A stretch of DNA of 64,000 nt from JACPRL01 sp035573715. GTDB taxonomy: Bacteria; Acidobacteriota; Terriglobia; Acidiferrales; 2-02-FULL-67-57. Of this stretch, positions 36,051 to 44,324 are shown piece after piece. How positions within the stretch are numbered: the stretch's first letter is position 1; every line of letters begins with the position of its first letter. The position numbers were made by a program, and so were the translations under genes. The notes beneath the pieces were generated by a model. It was not told the DNA's origin. It made no database searches and worked only from the letters and a program-made list of their open reading frames with translations. The stretch is taken from contig DATLZZ010000015.1 in NCBI GenBank assembly GCA_035573715.1, positions 1 through 64,000 of the forward strand, given 5' to 3'.

Positions 36051-37868
36051 GTGAGCGCCATGGCCGGAGTGGTTTCGGGTGGGCGAAGGCGCCTGGAGGC
36101 CATCCACCAGGCTCTGGCCCACTGCGGAACCCAGGAGTGGGTGATACCCGACGAGCCTGCCGGAATGGCCCTGCGCGCCTGGAACGGAATCGCCGCGTCG
36201 CCGCCGCAGCGCTGGGACCGGTTTCGCGTGGTCGCCGACGCCGCGCTCTACAACCGGGGCGAACTCGAGCGGGCGCTCGGTGACTGTCCCTCGGGCACGT
36301 CGGTCGCCGAGTTGATCGCACGCTGCTTCGCGCGCTGGGGAGCCGACTGCGTGCACCGGTTGGACGGCGACTTCGCCTTCGCAGTGTGGGACGAAGCCCG
36401 CCGGGAGCTCTTCTGTGCCCGCGACCCGCTCGGCATCCGGCCGTTCTTCTATCGCTGGGATGGGAAGTCGCTGGCGTGGGCCTCGGAAGTGAAGGGGCTG
36501 GCGGCCGACCCGGACTACTCACCGGCGCCGGACGAAGCGACCGTGGGCGAGTTCCTCCTGGGTTGGAGCCGCTTCCCGGACGTCGGTGCCACGTTTTACC
36601 GCGGCATCCAACAACTCCCCGGCGGCCACCGGATGACGCTGGCGGACGGGCGGTTGCGGGTCGAACGCTACTGGGATATCGAGCCGGCGTCTGCCGCCGA
36701 GCGTCCCTTTCAAGAGAGCCTCGAGGAGTTCCGAGCCCTGTTCGCCGCGGCGGTGCAGAAACGGCTGGCCGGGGCGGGCCGCGCCGGGCTGCTCATCAGC
36801 GGCGGCCTCGACTCCACCGCTATCGGCAGTTGGGTGGAGCACTGGGGCCAGAGCCGGGCCGCGCTGGACTACGTGTCCTACGTCGTCTTGGATGCGCGCG
36901 GCGATGAGCGGCGCTACCTGCGCGATTTTGAAGAGAAATACTCTTGCGCCGTCCAATGTCTGGAGTTCGAGCAAACCCGCATTCTCGAGGGCATCGAATC
37001 CGGGACGGACGTGAAAGAGAACCCGTTCCTGGACACCGCCTGGGACATTGCCAGGCGTTGGTCCGGCCACCTCGGGCAGCAGCGCTGTCGGGTGGTCTTG
37101 ACCGGATTGGGAGGCGACAACATCTTTCCCGCCCCGGGTCCGGCGTTTTTCCTCGATACGTGTCGGCGCCACGGCTGGCACGCCGCTTGGCGGAGCTACC
37201 AGAGAACCTGTTCCTACTTCGAAGTGCCCCGCGGGACATTCCTCGGCCCCACGCTCCGGCTGCTGCTTCCGGCGGGGCTGAGACGCCAAGCCAAACGGTG
37301 GCTGGGCCGGGAGGTTCCGGCGTGGATAGAGCCAGCGTTCGCCCGGCGCAGCGGGCTGCTGGAGCGTGTCCGGCAACCCTTGCCCCGCCGGGGCTTTTCC
37401 ACTTGCACGCAGGAGGAAGACTATCTCGAACTGACCTCCGGGCGTCTGGCCCTGATGTTGGGCTATTACAATCGCCTCGGAGCGGCCCACGGTTTTGAAT
37501 TCCGCCACCCCTTTTTTGACCCGGCCCTGGTGCGGTTCACGGTGCTGAGTCCGTTGGAGTACAAGATTCGGGACGGCGAAACCAAAGTCTTGCTTCGCCA
37601 AGGCCTGGCAGGTATACTCCCGGACGCGGTACGGCAACGGAGGTTCAAGGGCACTCCGGGCCCTTTCTTGTTGCGATGGGCGCGCACCCGGGAAGCGGCA
37701 CGCTGGCGCTCCCAGGCGGTTTCGCTCCGTGCCAGCGCACCGTATGTCCGGGTGGCCGAGATACCGACGTGGGTCAACCGGTTCTTGGAGGGGAACGACG
37801 ACCTTCTCAAGCCGGTTTGGAACCTGTTCGCGCTGGAGCTGTGGATGAAAGCAGTGTACGCGGCCTGA
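36051..37868 (+). CDS. Asparagine-synthase-like lasso peptide cyclase (protein C)
   Basis: 605 residues. The N-terminal glutaminase-like domain (about 1-210) begins MSAMAGVVSGG, without the catalytic Cys2 of true asparagine synthetases, as in lasso cyclases. It retains HRLDGDFAFAVWDEARRELF and ARDPLGIRPFFY. The C-terminal ATP-pyrophosphatase domain has LISGGLDSTAIGSW and LTGLGGDNIF. In lasso systems this enzyme adenylates the acidic ring residue and closes the macrolactam. The precursor gene follows 34 bases later. The GTG start has AGAGGA upstream; that site can pair with TCCTC nearby. A different amidotransferase role in exopolysaccharide clusters is the main alternative. Confidence 0.82.
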   Translation: MSAMAGVVSGGRRRLEAIHQALAHCGTQEWVIPDEPAGMALRAWNGIAASPPQRWDRFRVVADAALYNRGELERALGDCPSGTSVAELIARCFARWGADCVHRLDGDFAFAVWDEARRELFCARDPLGIRPFFYRWDGKSLAWASEVKGLAADPDYSPAPDEATVGEFLLGWSRFPDVGATFYRGIQQLPGGHRMTLADGRLRVERYWDIEPASAAERPFQESLEEFRALFAAAVQKRLAGAGRAGLLISGGLDSTAIGSWVEHWGQSRAALDYVSYVVLDARGDERRYLRDFEEKYSCAVQCLEFEQTRILEGIESGTDVKENPFLDTAWDIARRWSGHLGQQRCRVVLTGLGGDNIFPAPGPAFFLDTCRRHGWHAAWRSYQRTCSYFEVPRGTFLGPTLRLLLPAGLRRQAKRWLGREVPAWIEPAFARRSGLLERVRQPLPRRGFSTCTQEEDYLELTSGRLALMLGYYNRLGAAHGFEFRHPFFDPALVRFTVLSPLEYKIRDGETKVLLRQGLAGILPDAVRQRRFKGTPGPFLLRWARTREAARWRSQAVSLRASAPYVRVAEIPTWVNRFLEGNDDLLKPVWNLFALELWMKAVYAA

Positions 37869-37902
37869 AGGAGCGGGCATTCCAACCCGAGGAGGAGCGT
37901 GT

Positions 37903-38067
37903 ATGACACGGAAACAAGGAGTCGACCACCAGGAAGGCGACGCGCGGAAGCCCTACCGCAAACCTCAGTTGCGAGAATACGGCTCACTGCACAAGCTGGT
38001 GCTGATGAAGGGCGGCGGAAACCTCCCCGACATTGGCAACAACACCAAGTTCAACGCCGGGCAATAA
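37903..38067 (+). CDS. Lasso-type RiPP precursor peptide
   Basis: 54 residues. The leader contains Y18-x2-P21-x-L23-x3-G27-x4-L32, the YxxPxLxxxGxxxxL motif bound by the B1/RRE protein. By the usual register (Thr at -2, core from +1) the leader ends at Leu34 and the core is MKGGGNLPD followed by IGNNTKFNAGQ. Asp43 is then core residue 9, a standard macrolactam acceptor. Unusual points: Val replaces Thr at -2, and the first core residue is Met rather than Gly. An alternative core from Gly37 would give a 7-residue ring. GGAGGAG lies 5-8 bases before the ATG. It is flanked by cyclase and kinase genes. Confidence 0.78.
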   Translation: MTRKQGVDHQEGDARKPYRKPQLREYGSLHKLVLMKGGGNLPDIGNNTKFNAGQ

Positions 38068-38106
38068 GCCCGCCGCCGACGCGGCCCACAATCCGACTCG
38101 CTCTTC

Positions 38107-38982
38107 GTGAAGAAAGTCCTGAAGCTTCCCCGCCGACTGCAAGTCGGTCCGGGGCCTCCCCTGGAGATTCGGGCTGCCGGCCGGCGCGCGGCCCCCGGCG
38201 AGCCGCCGTCCGCTTCGCAAGTCGGTTTTACTCTCCGACGACCACGGCGCGGAACCCTCCTCGTCACCTGGCACGGTCTCGGCGAATTCGCCATCGAACG
38301 GGGCCGAACAATCACGGCGCGCCGCTTCGACGATGCCTCCTGGAGTGAGTTCCGCGACCTCGTCCTCACCAACATCCCGGGGTTCGCCTTGCTGGAACGG
38401 GGAGTGGAAACGCTGCACTCCAGCGGGGTCGAAATCAACGGACGGGCAGTAGCCTTTGCCGGCTGCGCCGGCAGCGCCAAGTCTACTCTGGCGGCGTTGT
38501 TCTTCCGGCGAGGGTGTCGAGTGCTGACCGATGACCTCTTGCCCGTTCAGGTCGTGGGAAAGCACGTCCAGGCCTACCCGTCGTTCGCCGAGATCAAGCT
38601 GATGCCCGAGGCGGCACGCGCGCTGCGGGTCCACCCCAGCCGCTTGTTCCGGATGACTCCGCCCATGCGCAAATTCATCTGCAAAGTCCGGGCCCCCAAG
38701 GGCCCCCGGCGGCTGGCGGCCGTCTACTTCCCCGCGCTCTCGACAACGAGCCGGCGCGTCATCCTGCGCCCGCTTTCCCGCCGGGAAGCTTTCCACAACC
38801 TGCTGGCCTACAACTTCAATGCCGTGCTGATTACCCGGCGACGCCTGCGCCGGCTGCTGGCGCTTTGCGCGCGAATCGCGGAGCGGGTGCCGGCGCGACG
38901 CCTGCTGATCCCGCGCGACTGGAGGAGGCTGGACGAGGTCGCGGCGCGCATCGAGGCTGACCTGGAGAGTTTGCGCCGTTAG
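38107..38982 (+). CDS. HPr-kinase-like protein kinase of the lasso-type cluster
   Basis: 291 residues. The C-terminal HprK-like domain has LHSSGVEINGRAVAFAG, the P-loop GCAGSAKST and LTDDLLPVQV. Kinases of this kind phosphorylate the C-terminal Ser of paeninodin-type lasso peptides. The precursor here has no core Ser and ends in Gln, so the target would have to be the core Thr or something else. The start is GTG at 38107, 39 bases after the precursor stop. Its stop abuts the convergent B2 stop. HprK-related kinases also occur in exosortase-type glycan clusters. Confidence 0.78.
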   Translation: MKKVLKLPRRLQVGPGPPLEIRAAGRRAAPGEPPSASQVGFTLRRPRRGTLLVTWHGLGEFAIERGRTITARRFDDASWSEFRDLVLTNIPGFALLERGVETLHSSGVEINGRAVAFAGCAGSAKSTLAALFFRRGCRVLTDDLLPVQVVGKHVQAYPSFAEIKLMPEAARALRVHPSRLFRMTPPMRKFICKVRAPKGPRRLAAVYFPALSTTSRRVILRPLSRREAFHNLLAYNFNAVLITRRRLRRLLALCARIAERVPARRLLIPRDWRRLDEVAARIEADLESLRR

Positions 38983-39396
38983 TCAGAAGGACAGCAGCAC
39001 ATCGAACTGAGTTGCGTCGAGGGCGGGGCGACCGGTTTCCGTCCAGGCATGGCCTTCGAGCGCTTCGCCGCTCTTGCGCAGCCCAATGCGCAACTGGCAG
39101 GGGATGCCGCGGGCGCGCAGCAGACGATAAATCACCAGGCTGCGAGTGAGACACGTGGGCGAGAACGGCAGGCGACGATAGACGCCTTCGACGAGTTGCG
39201 TAACGCGCGCCGCGGCGGGTGAAGGAGAACCAGCCGGCGCGGACTCCGCCGGCGCCGAATCCATCGAGGCGGGCAGCCAGTGGCGCGGAGCGCGGAAGCG
39301 CACGCTCAGTTCAACGACGGGGATCAGCCACAGGCAGCGCGCGAGCACGCCCCAATCGTCGCGGCTCAGGCGGCGCAGCTTGCTCCAGCTACTCAT
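38983..39396 (-). CDS. Lasso peptide B2-like cysteine protease (transglutaminase fold)
   Basis: 137 residues. The catalytic Cys is in FSPTCLTRSLVIYRLLRARG, the His in EGHAWTE and the Asp in RPALDATQF, the triad order of the B2 family that removes the leader peptide. The N-terminus has DWGVLARCLWLIPVVELSVRF, a common B2 feature. It overlaps the B1 gene by 8 bases and is the last gene of the minus-strand set. Confidence 0.87.
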   Translation of the reverse strand: MSSWSKLRRLSRDDWGVLARCLWLIPVVELSVRFRAPRHWLPASMDSAPAESAPAGSPSPAAARVTQLVEGVYRRLPFSPTCLTRSLVIYRLLRARGIPCQLRIGLRKSGEALEGHAWTETGRPALDATQFDVLLSF

Positions 39397-39670
39397 CGAC
39401 TTCGATCAACCCTTTCTTGCTCAGCTCGGCCAGCAGGGCGTTCAAGTCCTGCTCGAGCTGCGCGCGGCTGGCGGCGTACTCCTGCTCAAGCGCGTCGAGG
39501 ACGCGGCGCGGGTCCTTCAACTCCGCCAGCAGCGTCCACATCTGCACGCCGGTTTCGTTGAGGCCGTAATAGACGCCGTTCTGCAGGTTCAAAAGAACCA
39601 TTTCACCGCCGAGCTCGCGATAGATGACGTCGCGCGCCGGGCGAACTTTTCCTTTGGGCAGCGCCGTCAT
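39389..39670 (-). CDS. PqqD-like RiPP recognition protein (lasso B1)
   Basis: 93 residues with the winged-helix RRE fold: VRPARDVIYRELGGEMVLLNLQ, NGVYYGLNETGVQMWTLL and a helical tail LEQDLNALLAELSKKGLIEV. It should bind the YxxPxL leader motif of the precursor and present it to the B2 protease and cyclase. It is separate from the B2 protease, as in most lasso systems outside Proteobacteria. It starts 2 bases from the nucleotidyltransferase stop. Confidence 0.88.
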   Translation of the reverse strand: MTALPKGKVRPARDVIYRELGGEMVLLNLQNGVYYGLNETGVQMWTLLAELKDPRRVLDALEQEYAASRAQLEQDLNALLAELSKKGLIEVDE

Positions 39671-39672
39671 GG

Positions 39673-40806
39673 TTACGAGTGCGCGGTGGCGGGCTGGTGC
39701 CGCGCCGCACCTTTCAGCAGCCCGCTCAAACGCAACCAGCGCACGCCCCAGTAGAGAAAGCCCAGGCGGCCGGGTACAGAGACGGCGGCCAGGTCGCCGG
39801 CCGAGGGGCGCAGCAGGCGCAGCAGATAGCGCACCTGGTCGCGACGCCGCTCGTGCAGCGCCAGCCGCAGGCGATGCAGGCGCGACGCCGCTTGCGGCGG
39901 TTGCGGCTCAAACGGATTGGCGATGCCGGCCGGAGGAAACCGTCGCGGGCGCGCCGACGCGAGCGCCGCTTCCACCTCCGCAGGCACAGTCGTGCCGAAG
40001 TAGACGCGGAGGGCGTCGAGAGTCAAACAGAGAATGCGGCGCAATCCCAAGCGGCGCGCGGCGGCCAGAACCTGCGGCCACTCCGGCGGCCGGCGCTCGA
40101 GCCAGTGGGCGAGGTCGCTCAGCAGTTTCAGCCCGCCCCAGCGGTCGGCGGCGGCGCGCAGAGAGAGATAAAGGAAGTTCAAGTCGGGCGGAAGTGTGTC
40201 GGCGTCGCGGAGAGCAGCGCGCAACTCGGCGTGGCGCAGCGGAAGGATGCGCCAGTGAAGCTCGAGCAGGAGCGGCATCGGCGCGGTGGACTCCAGCGAG
40301 CACTCGCTGGTAAATTCGTCGCCCGTGGCCGCCAGCCGCGCCGCGGGGACGCCCGCCGGCGCCGTGCGCCGATAGCCGGCCGACTCGAGAACCTCAAGCG
40401 CGCCGCCCAGATCAGGCGGGGAAACGTGGAGATCGATGTCCACCTGGGTGCGCAGCGACAAATCGCCGTGCGCCAGCTCGGCCAGGGAGGTGCCTTTGAG
40501 CGGCGCCGCGCAAACGCCGCTGCGGCGAAGTAGCTCCAGCAGACGCGCCTGCTCGTGGTGAAGCCAGAGGTTGCGGGCGGCATTGGCGCGAAAACTTTCT
40601 TCCCACCGCGAGTTCACGCGCCTGCCCGCGTGCCGCAAACGATGAAACGCGAGTGGGAACAAGTCGAGCGCCGCGGCCCGGGCGAGCACCGCGTCAGGCT
40701 CGCTCGCGGCCGGCGTCGCACCGCGCGGTGAGCACAGCGCCAGCACCGCGCGATCAACCTCCGCAGAGGCAAAGACGGGGAAGCGCCAGTCGGCCGGGGT
40801 CGACAT
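39673..40806 (-). CDS. Nucleotidyltransferase-fold protein of the lasso-type cluster
   Basis: 377 residues. The region PLKGTSLAELAHGDLSLRTQ followed by VDIDLHVSPPDL matches the KG...R...D-x-D metal-binding pattern of the uncharacterised nucleotidyltransferase family often found with lasso and HprK-type clusters. The C-terminal half is helical and Arg-rich. It starts from ATG 40806, 6 bases after the stop of the Wza-like gene, and leads into B1 and B2. It could tailor the peptide with a nucleotide; this is not established. Confidence 0.8.
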   Translation of the reverse strand: MSTPADWRFPVFASAEVDRAVLALCSPRGATPAASEPDAVLARAAALDLFPLAFHRLRHAGRRVNSRWEESFRANAARNLWLHHEQARLLELLRRSGVCAAPLKGTSLAELAHGDLSLRTQVDIDLHVSPPDLGGALEVLESAGYRRTAPAGVPAARLAATGDEFTSECSLESTAPMPLLLELHWRILPLRHAELRAALRDADTLPPDLNFLYLSLRAAADRWGGLKLLSDLAHWLERRPPEWPQVLAAARRLGLRRILCLTLDALRVYFGTTVPAEVEAALASARPRRFPPAGIANPFEPQPPQAASRLHRLRLALHERRRDQVRYLLRLLRPSAGDLAAVSVPGRLGFLYWGVRWLRLSGLLKGAARHQPATAHS

Positions 40807-40812
40807 AAAAAC

Positions 40813-41811
40813 CTAGCGCGCCGCCACGCCCCAGATGAGGATGCCGGTGGTGAGCTGGATCGCAGCCTCGGCGACGCGCCGCATCCCTCTCTTGAACTGG
40901 CTGTCGGGGATGAACAGGATGTCGTTCTCCTGCAGGGGCACGTCGTCGGCTTTGCGGGCCAGAATGCGGGAGACATCGACGGGAATCGTCTCTTCGCTGT
41001 CGCTGCCCGGGGTGCGCCGCACGATGACGGCTTTGTCGGGCTTCGCGGTGGGCGTGACGTACTCGGCCAACGCCAGCGCCTGCAGAACGCTCACCTGCTC
41101 GTGGCGGTCTTTGAGCACGAACCCGCCGGGCCGTTTCACCGCGCCCACCACGTAGACGATGCCGCCGCGCGGGACCGTCACCATATCGCCGGCATAGACG
41201 GGGATGTTGACCGCAGGGTCTTTGGCGTCCATCAGTTCGCGGGTCTTGATGACGACCACGCGCGGGTTGGCGGGGTCGGGCTGCGGAGTTTCGACGTTGG
41301 CTGGCAGTTCGCGCAGCGCCGCGTTGCGCACGACGTAAATCAGCGGGCCGGCGTCGTCGGTCAGCCCTTCGGCGGCCGAGAGCACCTCCAGCAGCGTGAT
41401 GGGCCCGTAGACGGGAATCATCTGCGGCTTCCTCACCGCGCCCAGCACCGCCACCGGCCGGCTCTTGTACTCTTTGACCAGCACAGTGACTTGCGGGTTG
41501 CGGAGAATCTGCCGCTCTTCGAACTCGCGCGCCAGGCTGAGCGCCAGCTCTTCCGGCGTCAGCCCGTCGGCCTGTACCGGCTGAGGGATGAGCGGCATCA
41601 GGATTACGCCGCTGGCGCTGACGCGGACATCGCGCGAAAGGTCCGGCGCGTCGTAAACCGTGATGCTGAGCAAATCGCCCGGGCCGATCACGTACGTGCC
41701 CGCCGGCTTGGCGGGCGGCGCAGCGGCGGGCGCCGTCGGCTCCTGGGCCGGCAGCAGCAGCGCCGCAGTCAGAAGAAAGGAAAGTACGGGTGCCAGGATT
41801 GTCCGTGCCAT
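40813..41811 (-). CDS. Wza-like polysaccharide export protein (SLBB domains)
   Basis: 332 residues with a signal sequence (ARTILAPVLSFLLTAALLLPA), a Poly_export domain starting YVIGPGDLLSITVYDAPDLS and two SLBB-type beta-grasp repeats (VAVLGAVRKPQMIPVYGPI and YVVGAVKRPGGFVLKDR). A C-terminal hydrophobic segment TGILIWGVAA may be the outer-membrane helix. It forms the export channel with the Wzx/Wzy genes nearby. No lipobox Cys is visible. The ATG at 41809-41811 has a G-rich site upstream. NTase, B1 and B2 follow within a few bases, so it leads that operon. Confidence 0.88.
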   Translation of the reverse strand: MARTILAPVLSFLLTAALLLPAQEPTAPAAAPPAKPAGTYVIGPGDLLSITVYDAPDLSRDVRVSASGVILMPLIPQPVQADGLTPEELALSLAREFEERQILRNPQVTVLVKEYKSRPVAVLGAVRKPQMIPVYGPITLLEVLSAAEGLTDDAGPLIYVVRNAALRELPANVETPQPDPANPRVVVIKTRELMDAKDPAVNIPVYAGDMVTVPRGGIVYVVGAVKRPGGFVLKDRHEQVSVLQALALAEYVTPTAKPDKAVIVRRTPGSDSEETIPVDVSRILARKADDVPLQENDILFIPDSQFKRGMRRVAEAAIQLTTGILIWGVAAR

Positions 41812-41837
41812 CGCCACACCCCCGTAGCGTAGACCGA

Positions 41838-41866
41838 ATCGTAGCACCCGAGTTCGGGAGGGTCAA
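41838..41866 (-). promoter_or_regulatory. Promoter of the wza-like/lasso B operon with inverted-repeat operator candidate
   Basis: On the minus strand TTGACC (41861-41866), a 17-base spacer and TACGAT (41838-41843). The spacer contains the inverted repeat CCCGAGTTCGGG (41847-41858), placed where a repressor would block RNA polymerase. Transcription should start near 41831, 20 bases before the ATG. Confidence 0.6.
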
Positions 41867-41953
41867 CCGCGCCTGGTTTTGAAAATTTTTTTCGCGGCCT
41901 GCACGGCGCTCGGCGAGCAACCCAACATGGGTTACGCGCGCGATTTGATGAAG

Positions 41954-43165
41954 TCATCCCCGGGTGGCCGCGGCGCGGAGCAGGGCTTCGTACTGCGCGG
42001 TGCAGGCCGCGCGCGCTAGATGCGCCTGCGCATGGTCGCGGCCGCGCGCGCCGAGCTCGGCGGCGTGCTGCGGCTGCTCAAGGAGAGAGCGGATCACGCC
42101 CGCCATCGCGATCGCATCGCCGGGCGGGACCAACAGCCCGCACCCGGCTTCGCGCACCAGGGCGCAGGCGTCGCTTTCCGGATTCAGGCTGGCAATCACC
42201 GGCCGCCCGGCCGCCATGTAGGTGGCGAGCTTCGAGGGCACCACCGGCGTCTTCATCGTTTTCTTCAGCGTCACCAGTCCCACGTCGGCCGCCGCCACGA
42301 GCTCCGGATAGTCTTCGCGCACGACAAACGGCCGCAAGCGCACGTTCGTCAATCCCAGCTCCGCCACGCGCCGCTCGACCCCGGCCCGCTCGCTGCCGTC
42401 GCCCACCAGCAGAAAAACAACCCGGGGCTCGTCGCGCAACTGCGCCGCCGCCTGGACGATCGTCTCCATGTCCTGGGCATAGCCCATCACGCCCGCGAAC
42501 AGCACGACAAATTTTTCTTCCAGCTCCAGCTCGCGCCGAAACCGGTTGGCCGCGCCGCGCGGCGCCGCCGCGAACGGCGCCAGATCCACCCAGTTGGGAA
42601 TCACGCGCAGCTTGCTTTCCGGCACGCCGGCGGCGCGCAGCCAGGCGGCGTTGCCCGCCGAGTGCACGCTGAGGGCGGTGGCGCGGCGGTAGAGGAACTG
42701 CTCCAGCCGGCGGAAAAGCGCAATGAGCAGCGGGTTCCGCAGCGCCCCCAAGTCAATCGCGTTCTGCGGAAACAGATCCTGGACGTTGAGCACGAAGGCC
42801 GCGCGCCAGCGTCGGGCCAGCCCGTGCGCCGTCACGCCCAGCGGCAGCGGCGGCGAGTAGACCAGAATCGCGTCGGCGCGCGGCAGCCGCCGCGCGGCCC
42901 GATAAAACGCCACCGGCAGATAGAGCTGCCCCAGGCCCCGGCGCACGTGCGAGACGTTGTGAATCGCAGCCGCGCGAACGCGGATGACGGCGAAGTTTTT
43001 CGGCGCCGGCGCCACGCTGTTCGCGGCCAGGTTGTAGCGCGGCTCGCAGGTCACCACCGTGAGGTCGTGGCCGCGCCCGGCCAGGTCTTCCGCCAACTCG
43101 TACATCAAGTGAGAAGACGACCGCACCTCGGGCGGGAACGCATCGGTGAGCAGTAGAACGCGCAT
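41954..43165 (-). CDS. GT4-family glycosyltransferase (WbuB-like)
   Basis: 403 residues: MRVLLLTDAFPPEVRSSSHL, FVVLFAGVMGYAQDMETIVQ and ATYMAAGRPVIASLNPESDAC. These are the signatures of WbuB/WcaI-type fucosaminyl- or mannosyltransferases. It runs in the direction of the wza-like gene but is 142 bases upstream with that gene's own promoter in between. No Shine-Dalgarno sequence is visible before the ATG. Confidence 0.86.
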   Translation of the reverse strand: MRVLLLTDAFPPEVRSSSHLMYELAEDLAGRGHDLTVVTCEPRYNLAANSVAPAPKNFAVIRVRAAAIHNVSHVRRGLGQLYLPVAFYRAARRLPRADAILVYSPPLPLGVTAHGLARRWRAAFVLNVQDLFPQNAIDLGALRNPLLIALFRRLEQFLYRRATALSVHSAGNAAWLRAAGVPESKLRVIPNWVDLAPFAAAPRGAANRFRRELELEEKFVVLFAGVMGYAQDMETIVQAAAQLRDEPRVVFLLVGDGSERAGVERRVAELGLTNVRLRPFVVREDYPELVAAADVGLVTLKKTMKTPVVPSKLATYMAAGRPVIASLNPESDACALVREAGCGLLVPPGDAIAMAGVIRSLLEQPQHAAELGARGRDHAQAHLARAACTAQYEALLRAAATRG

Positions 43166-43269
43166 CGGCGGAGTTATGAAACCACAGATGACCCCATTCG
43201 ACTCGCCCGATTATATCGGGCTCGCTCAAGACAGGCGCAACAGAGGGACACAGACAAGAACAGACCGAC

Positions 43270-43308
43270 TTTTTGACCTTCGACTTTTTGACTTTCGACT
43301 TCTAGAAT
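43270..43308 (+). promoter_or_regulatory. Tandem 15-base repeat and candidate promoter of the lipid kinase gene
   Basis: TTTTTGACCTTCGAC (43270-43284) is followed directly by TTTTTGACTTTCGAC (43285-43299), then TAGAAT (43303-43308), 9 bases before the ATG at 43318. TTCGAC (43279-43284) with an 18-base spacer could act as -35. The mRNA would have almost no leader. Confidence 0.4.
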
Positions 43309-43317
43309 TGCCGGGCT

Positions 43318-44289
43318 ATGGCCGAGCCCGCCCGCTTCCGCCGCGCCAGGCTGATTTACAACCCAATCGCCGGGTGGCGGCGCGAGCGTCGGGAGCACGA
43401 GCTGCGGCGCGCCGTGGCGCTGCTGGCCGCTTCCGGCCTGCGCGCCGAGCTTGTCCCCACCGCCGGCCCGGGGAGCGCCACCACACTGGCGGGGGAGGCA
43501 ATCGGGGCGGGGTGCGACCTCATCATCGTCTCGGGCGGCGACGGCACCATCAACGAAGCGGTGAACGGGATGGTGGGCACGAGGGTGCCGCTGGCGGTGC
43601 TGCCCGCCGGCACGGGCAACGCGCTGGCCCGGGAGCTCGAGCTCCCGCTTGACCCCTGGCGCGCCGCCGAGTACATCCCCCGCGGGGTGGTGCGCCGCAT
43701 CGCGCTCGGGCGCGCCCTTGGGCAAGCCGGCCGGCGGCAGGCCAGCTCGGGACAAGCCGGGTCGCGCTACTTCATCGCCACGGCCGGCGCGGGGGCGGAC
43801 GCCAATATTATTCATCGCCTCAGCACCCGCACCAAGCTGCGCTGGGGGATGCTGTCGTACTGGTTCGAAGGCCTGCGGCAGTGGGCGCAGTATGACTTTC
43901 GCGAGTTTGACGTCGAGGTGAACGGGGAGACGCTTACCGCCACGCTCCTCGTCGTTGGCCGCGCCCAAAACTACGGCGGCCCGGTGCAGATTACCCGCGG
44001 GGCCGACCTGCTGGGCGACGATTTCGAGGTGGCGGTGTTTCCGCGCCGCCCGCGGGTTTTCTATCTGCTGTATCTGGCGGCGCAGTTCGTCGGGTTACTG
44101 GAGCGGTGCCCGCGCGTGCGCTTTCTGCGAACGCGCAAGTTGGTGGCGCGGCCCCGCGACGCCCGCGTCCACGTGCACGCCGACGGGGAGCTCATCGGCG
44201 AGCTGCCCATGGAATTCGAGATTGTGCCCGACGCTCTGTCGTTGCTGCTGCCGCGCGCTCTGGCCGACGCGCGCCGAATTGAAATCTGA
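43318..44289 (+). CDS. Diacylglycerol/sphingosine-type lipid kinase (YegS/BmrU family)
   Basis: 323 residues. The N-terminal DAGK catalytic domain has RLIYNPIAGWRRE, the Gly-rich nucleotide site IIVSGGDGTINEAVNGMVG and LAVLPAGTGNALARELEL. The C-terminal beta sandwich ends in HVHADGELIGELPMEFEIVP. It phosphorylates a lipid such as diacylglycerol, possibly recycling lipids from surface glycan synthesis. No Shine-Dalgarno sequence is visible and a -10 box is directly upstream. Confidence 0.88.
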   Translation: MAEPARFRRARLIYNPIAGWRRERREHELRRAVALLAASGLRAELVPTAGPGSATTLAGEAIGAGCDLIIVSGGDGTINEAVNGMVGTRVPLAVLPAGTGNALARELELPLDPWRAAEYIPRGVVRRIALGRALGQAGRRQASSGQAGSRYFIATAGAGADANIIHRLSTRTKLRWGMLSYWFEGLRQWAQYDFREFDVEVNGETLTATLLVVGRAQNYGGPVQITRGADLLGDDFEVAVFPRRPRVFYLLYLAAQFVGLLERCPRVRFLRTRKLVARPRDARVHVHADGELIGELPMEFEIVPDALSLLLPRALADARRIEI

Positions 44290-44324
44290 AATCTCAAACG
44301 TGAGATGTGCCCCCTGCAAAAGGA

